Assembly (NCBI GenBank): GCA_026770595.1
Contig: MU633815.1
Location: forward strand, 12,645 to 22,704
DNA: 10,060 nucleotides
Direction: 5' to 3'
Origin: Ochromonadaceae sp. CCMP2298
Lineage: Eukaryota > Sar > Synurophyceae > Ochromonadales > Ochromonadaceae
A program made the position numbers and the translations under genes. The notes under the pieces are model-generated. The model saw nothing but the letters and a program-made list of their open reading frames with translations, was not told the DNA's origin and did not search any database. Position 1 is the stretch's first letter, and each line of letters starts with the position of its first letter. Positions 7,613 through 10,060 of the stretch are shown one piece after another.

Positions 7613-8827
7613 TTAGCGTCTCTCCTCGCTGCCACTGCTGCTGCTACCACTGCCCGATGTGCTGCTGCCGGTCCAGCTGCTGCCACTGCTGCTCTGCTGC
7701 TGCCGTCGGATGATGACCAGGAAGGAGCGTCCCCGCTCGAGGAGCTGCTCTTGGAGCTCTTGGAGCTGGAGCCCGAAGACTTGCTGCTCTTGGAGCTGGA
7801 GCTGGAGCCAGAGCTGGGTTTAGAGCTAGAGCTGCTGCAGGAGCTGGAGCTGGAGCTGGAGCTGCTGCTGGAGCTGCTGCTGCTGGAGCTGGAGCTGGAG
7901 CTGTGGTCCGTGGGCCCGTCAGGACCTTCCTGGGTGGGGGAGGAGGGCTCGGTGGGGTGGGCGGAGGGCCACACCGTGGGAGCCAGCGAGGGCGCGTGGT
8001 TGGGCTCCTCGGTGGGGGGAGCAGTGGTGTCGGGGGCAGTGGTGGGCCAAGGAGTGGATGCGAGGGTGGGAGGCTTAGTGGTAGGCGCGGCAGTGGTGGG
8101 AGCGGCAGTGGTGGGGGCAAAAGTGGTGGGAGTCGCAGTGGTGGGGGCAGCAGTGGGCCAAGGAGTGGGTGCGAGGGTGGCACCTGCAAACTATCCTGAG
8201 AAAATTTCTCACTAAATTACTCATTTGGAGATGAGGTGGAGATATTTCTCACTATGAATTTCAATCTCACTATGAGTAATTATCTCACCAACTGAGAAGT
8301 CTTCTCACTATGAGTATTTACTCACGTGGATCAATTATCTTATAAAATGAGAATTTTTCTCTGTTTGAGTATTCGCTCATAATGAGATTGTTTCTCAATA
8401 TTGGAGTTATTTACTCAATGTGGGTATTCGCTCGGGGCCTCGCTGGGCTGCAGGAGCGGGGCGCAATAGCCAGGAGTAGGTGTAAGTGTTCGGTCCAGAG
8501 GCAGGTAGGTGTTTGTGGGTGGTTAGGAAGCGGGTCGCGAGCCCCAGCCGGCAGACAGGACGAGCAAGCAAGCTGTCTGTGCTATCGAATGCTTAGCAGG
8601 AGGAGAAAATTTCTCATAATGAGAAGTTTTCTCAATCATATCTCCGTGGAAGCCTCAGTAGGAGCCTCAGTGGGGGGCTCGGTGGGGGCGCTACCCGAGG
8701 TCCATGAGGCAGCGTCTTCTCTCCGTCGGATTGTCAAGGGTCTGGGGTCCTCGTGCTGCTCTGCAGACACGTTGCAGCACTGGAGGACAGCGACCACGAG
8801 GACTAGGAGTTTGGCGAACTTGGGCAT
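7613..8827 (-). CDS. Secreted mucin/silaffin-like Ser/Thr/Pro/Lys-rich protein (interrupted frame)
   Basis: The - strand start at 8827-8825 (AAG before ATG) opens MPKFAKLLVLVVAVLQCCNVSA, a clear signal peptide likely cut after Ala22. Next come an RXL motif (RPL, residues 29-31), RRR, and APTEPPTEAPTEASTE. The second part, from about 8183, encodes Thr/Pro repeats with APTT units, then 21 consecutive Ser (codons AGC/TCC). A Ser/Lys block follows with lysines spaced K-x-x-K (KSSKSSGSSSKSSK). Signal peptide, RXL and Ser/Lys K-x-x-K spacing are known from diatom silaffin-type biosilica proteins; mucin-like cell-surface proteins share the rest. The Ser-rich pattern changes frame near 7692, consistent with one missing base, and ends ...GSEERR with TAA at 7613-7615. 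Without correction the frame runs to 7501. The link between the two parts is uncertain: a phase-consistent splice is 8695 to 8183. Function is inferred from composition only. Confidence 0.6.
7750..7910 (-). repeat. GAGCTG/GGAGCT hexamer-type coding repeat (poly-Ser)
   Basis: On the + strand GCT and GGA trinucleotides alternate; on the - strand they are AGC and TCC, both Ser. They encode the 21-Ser run and the Ser/Lys block. The arrangement is slippage-prone, which fits the apparent single-base loss just downstream. Confidence 0.85.
8042..8180 (-). repeat. Thr/Pro-coding repeats: 28-nt duplication flanking five 15-nt units
   Basis: Five 15-nt units occupy 8077-8151 (+ strand AGTGGTGGGAGCGGC and variants) and encode APTT-type pentapeptides. 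A 28-nt sequence at 8042-8069 recurs at 8153-8180 with one mismatch, 111 nt (37 codons) apart, encoding TLA-S/P-TPWPT. The spacing preserves frame, consistent with coding. Confidence 0.85.
8197..8434. repeat. Tandem array of short TGAG...CTCA palindromes (main block)
   Basis: At least ten imperfect palindromes of 14-16 nt are separated by 2-5 nt. Clear copies are at 8197-8211, 8237-8251, 8273-8287, 8293-8307, 8311-8324, 8348-8362, 8366-8379, 8383-8397 and 8402-8417. Outer TGAG/CTCA is conserved while the centre varies. From 8248 the CTCA words step by 18, 18, 20, 17, 18, 20, 17, 18, 20, 17, so the higher-order unit is 55 bp. The block is AT-rich against GC-rich flanks and ends abruptly at 8434. 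It has no coding potential. Related units reappear at 8602. Confidence 0.85.
8435..8601. other. GC-rich segment splitting the palindrome array
   Basis: 167 nt without palindromic units, GC-rich, flanked on both sides by array units. It includes a 7-bp stem (CAGACAG / CTGTCTG, 14-nt loop) at 8552-8579. No convincing reading frame on either strand, although one - strand frame reads a short PSEAPSE stretch. Confidence 0.5.
8602..8634. repeat. Second block of TGAG...CTCA palindromes
   Basis: Two units, GGAGAAAATTTCTCA (8602-8616) and TGAGAAGTTTTCTCA (8620-8634), spaced 18 nt like those in the main block. The first differs from the unit at 8197-8211 only in its first base. Confidence 0.85.
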
Positions 8828-9061
8828 CTTGGTGTTGGTGTTGGGTGGATCTTGTCTGTGTTTAATTGTGAGAGTTATGGTTGTCCAGAGCACTCTAATC
8901 CACTCTAATCCACTCCGATCCTCTCCTCCTCCCAAATTCCTGACAAACGCCGGCGAAAAAGGCGCCAAAAAGCAGAAAGGGCGCTTAGTAAAAGGAGCAA
9001 AAAAGGTGTGAGGTAAAAGCACAAAAATAGATTCCCACCCCGCCGAGGTCACTGCACACAA
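8828..9061 (-). promoter_or_regulatory. Upstream region of the secreted-protein gene
   Basis: The 5' flank of the - strand start at 8827. It carries three tandem 10-nt units (CACTCTAATC twice, then CACTCCGATC) at 8891-8920. An E2F-like word is at 8962-8969 (GCGCCAAA, i.e. TTTGGCGC on the - strand), within an A/GGCG-rich stretch at 8951-9005. The frame is open upstream of the ATG, but I prefer the ATG at 8827 because the signal peptide begins there. Regulatory roles are guesses from position. Confidence 0.25.
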
Positions 9062-9300
9062 CGTAAGTTAACGGTGCACGCCAAATCTTCCAGAAATGGG
9101 CATGCTTTGTTATTATGTGTGTGCTAATTTGGACGCTATGCTGGTCTCAATCTGTCATATGTGCCCCACGCTAGAACTGAACATATTGAGCCTTCCGGTT
9201 TTGGCTCAATGGGTGCAGCGCATGTAAGGCATGGTCTACGAGACGGACAATAAAGTTGCATCGTAGAGAACATAAAGAGTCTTCCTAACTTTTCGGTAAG
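9062..9300. other. Non-coding stretch with a small hairpin
   Basis: No gene seen. An 8-bp stem (ATTGAGCC / GGCTCAAT, 10-nt loop) lies at 9185-9210. A 7-bp inverted repeat (TCTACGA / TCGTAGA) spans about 9235-9267. Confidence 0.6.
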
Positions 9301-9655
9301 TGAACCTATTGGCGATGACCCGGGTCACCGCACGGAGAAAGGGTTAAAGTGCTAATTATTTACCTTTTTTAGCGAAATTCCCCTCTTTTCTTCAAATTCA
9401 CCCCTAAATCACCTCAAAACCCCTAAATTAGTCCCATATTCCCAGGAAGTTCCCCCGAAGTTACAAGGTTCCCCTTTAAATTCCCAGGTTGTCCACTTTC
9501 CCCCAACTATCCCCCTTTGTTTCCTCTGCCAATTCCTTATTTTCCTTGCCAATTCCTCTGCCAATACTTTACTTACATGTACTTTAGTATGTAAAGTACA
9601 TGTAACGGCCGGCGTAACGACCGTGGGAGAGCCCGGGTCACCGCCAATAGGTACA
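9301..9655. mobile_element. Second MITE-like element with terminal inverted repeats
   Basis: 9301-9335 and 9621-9655 are inverted copies. They share ACCTATTGGCG, then TGACCCGGG, then CACGG in register, with scattered mismatches between the blocks. The enclosed 285 nt are non-coding, AT-rich and G-poor on the + strand. I cannot identify a target-site duplication, so the exact ends are uncertain. The terminal sequence differs from that of the element at 2989-3225, so it would be a different family. Confidence 0.5.
9573..9605. repeat. Perfect 14-bp inverted repeat (hairpin)
   Basis: The arms TTACATGTACTTTA and TAAAGTACATGTAA flank a 5-nt loop (GTATG). It lies just inside the right inverted repeat of the second MITE-like element. 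No T-run follows, so a terminator is not indicated. Confidence 0.9.
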
Positions 9656-10060
9656 TTTGATGATTACTTACATATCTGCTGGCACGCGTTTCAGCACGCG
9701 TCCAGGTTGGGGGATAAGACTTTTTAAAAGTTGACGCGAAGTTAATGAAGAAAACTTTGGTAGACTAACTAGGCGTGGCAACTAATTAGGCACGGCAACT
9801 TGTTAGGCACGGCAACTATTTATGGTGGCAACTAATTATGGTGGGAGTGTGACAGTACATTCTGTCCCGCGACATGTTTGTCCGTTACACGTTCCCATGC
9901 TCACCGTACGTACTATACTGACACGGCTGTCGTTACATCGCCGCAGCCCTTGGCTGGCTCTGCTTGCTCTGCTTCCTTCTGCCTGCTCTGCTTGCTCTGC
10001 TGTTCTACTGTAATACACCTTAAGCACACAACTTATCCAGACGTTCTACTTCTGGGCACA
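9656..10060. other. Non-coding right end of the window
   Basis: Apart from the minisatellite, it holds two GCACGCGT copies (9681-9702) and a duplicated CTCTGCTTGCTCTGCT (9958-9973 and 9986-10001). Both strands have open frames of about 63 codons at 9822-10027 but no recognisable domain. I see no gene. Confidence 0.55.
9762..9842. repeat. 17-nt minisatellite
   Basis: Four units of 16-17 nt start at 9777, 9794, 9811 and 9827 (GGCAACTAATTAGGCAC and variants). A degraded unit precedes them at 9762-9776. The later units end in ATGGT instead of AGGCAC, so two subtypes are present. Confidence 0.85.

Larger units (their letters stand above)
8184..8694 (-). other. Presumed intron of the secreted-protein gene
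   Basis: On the - strand, GATAGTTTGCAG followed by GT at 8183 is a good 3' splice site, and an in-frame TAG just upstream means the Thr/Pro part cannot start there without splicing. The only phase-matching donor I find is a weak GTAGCG at 8694, giving ...SWTS-G-ATLAPTPWP. It would place the coding-looking TEPPTEAPTEAS codons inside the intron. No GT lies between that donor and the palindromic array; the array itself supplies several GTGAGA/GTGAGT words. The interval holds the palindrome array and a GC-rich core. Boundaries are tentative. Confidence 0.35.

Noticed and set aside
7751-8215. A + strand frame of Glu/Leu repeats followed by Gly/Val repeats
   Set aside because: It is the complement of the poly-Ser and Thr/Pro coding repeats. 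The - strand has the signal peptide, consistent repeat phase and K-x-x-K pattern.
8197-8634. A CRISPR array
   Set aside because: The sequence is eukaryotic, the units are short, degenerate and palindromic, and spacers are only 2-5 nt.
8382-9011. A 209-codon + strand frame across the array and beyond
   Set aside because: It runs through palindromic non-coding repeats and opposite the signal-peptide exon, with no domain or typical composition.
9196-9275. A tRNA gene or tRNA-derived SINE
   Set aside because: TGGCTCAATGGGTGCAGC resembles a tRNA A box, but there is no B box (GGTTCGANTCC), no acceptor stem and no clear anticodon stem.
9822-10027. 63-codon open frames on both strands near the right end
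   Set aside because: They are short and overlap each other on opposite strands. The Ala/Glu/Arg runs come from the CTCTGCTTG duplication, and there is no domain.

Overview
The window is nuclear DNA of a eukaryote, probably a protist or alga. Three protein-coding genes can be supported. They carry spliceosomal introns with GTGAGT or GTAAGC donors and pyrimidine-rich CAG acceptors. Exons are GC-rich and packed with short tandem repeats that encode low-complexity protein, while the spacers are AT-rich. I cannot name the species. A stramenopile or another alga would fit the third gene, but nothing here is diagnostic.

Layout. (1) 1-246 is the end of an intron, holding a TATG microsatellite and a long G-free C-rich tract. 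It leads into gene 1 on the + strand (247-413 and 579-2456), an RRM RNA-binding protein cut at its 5' side by the window edge, with a long Gln/Met/Gly-rich prion-like tail. (2) 2457-3393 is a gene spacer containing a 237-bp MITE-like inverted-repeat element (2989-3225). (3) Gene 2 on the + strand (3394-5832, 6028-6375, 6704-7297) is a 1126-residue GT41 O-GlcNAc-transferase-type enzyme. It has about four TPRs and all the catalytic-site landmarks I could look for. It also has an apparent N-terminal signal peptide, which is unusual for this family. (4) 7298-7612 separates convergent genes. (5) Gene 3 on the - strand (8827 down to about 7613) encodes a secreted mucin-like or silaffin-like protein: signal peptide, RXL site, Thr/Pro repeats, 21 consecutive Ser, then a Ser/Lys block with K-x-x-K spacing. 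Its reading frame is disturbed by an apparent 1-nt slip, and its intron boundaries are uncertain. (6) Inside that presumed intron, at 8197-8434 and 8602-8634, lies a tandem array of short TGAG...CTCA palindromes with a 55-bp higher-order period. This is the most unusual structure in the window. (7) 8828-10060 has no credible gene. It holds gene 3's upstream region, a second MITE-like element (9301-9655) with a perfect 14-bp hairpin near its right end, and a 17-nt minisatellite (9762-9842).

The genes do not form an operon or an obvious pathway. What they share is style: conserved domains separated by repeat-encoded low-complexity sequence. If gene 3 is secreted and gene 2 truly enters the secretory pathway, a Ser/Thr glycosyltransferase would sit beside a Ser/Thr-rich potential substrate. 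That pairing is speculation.
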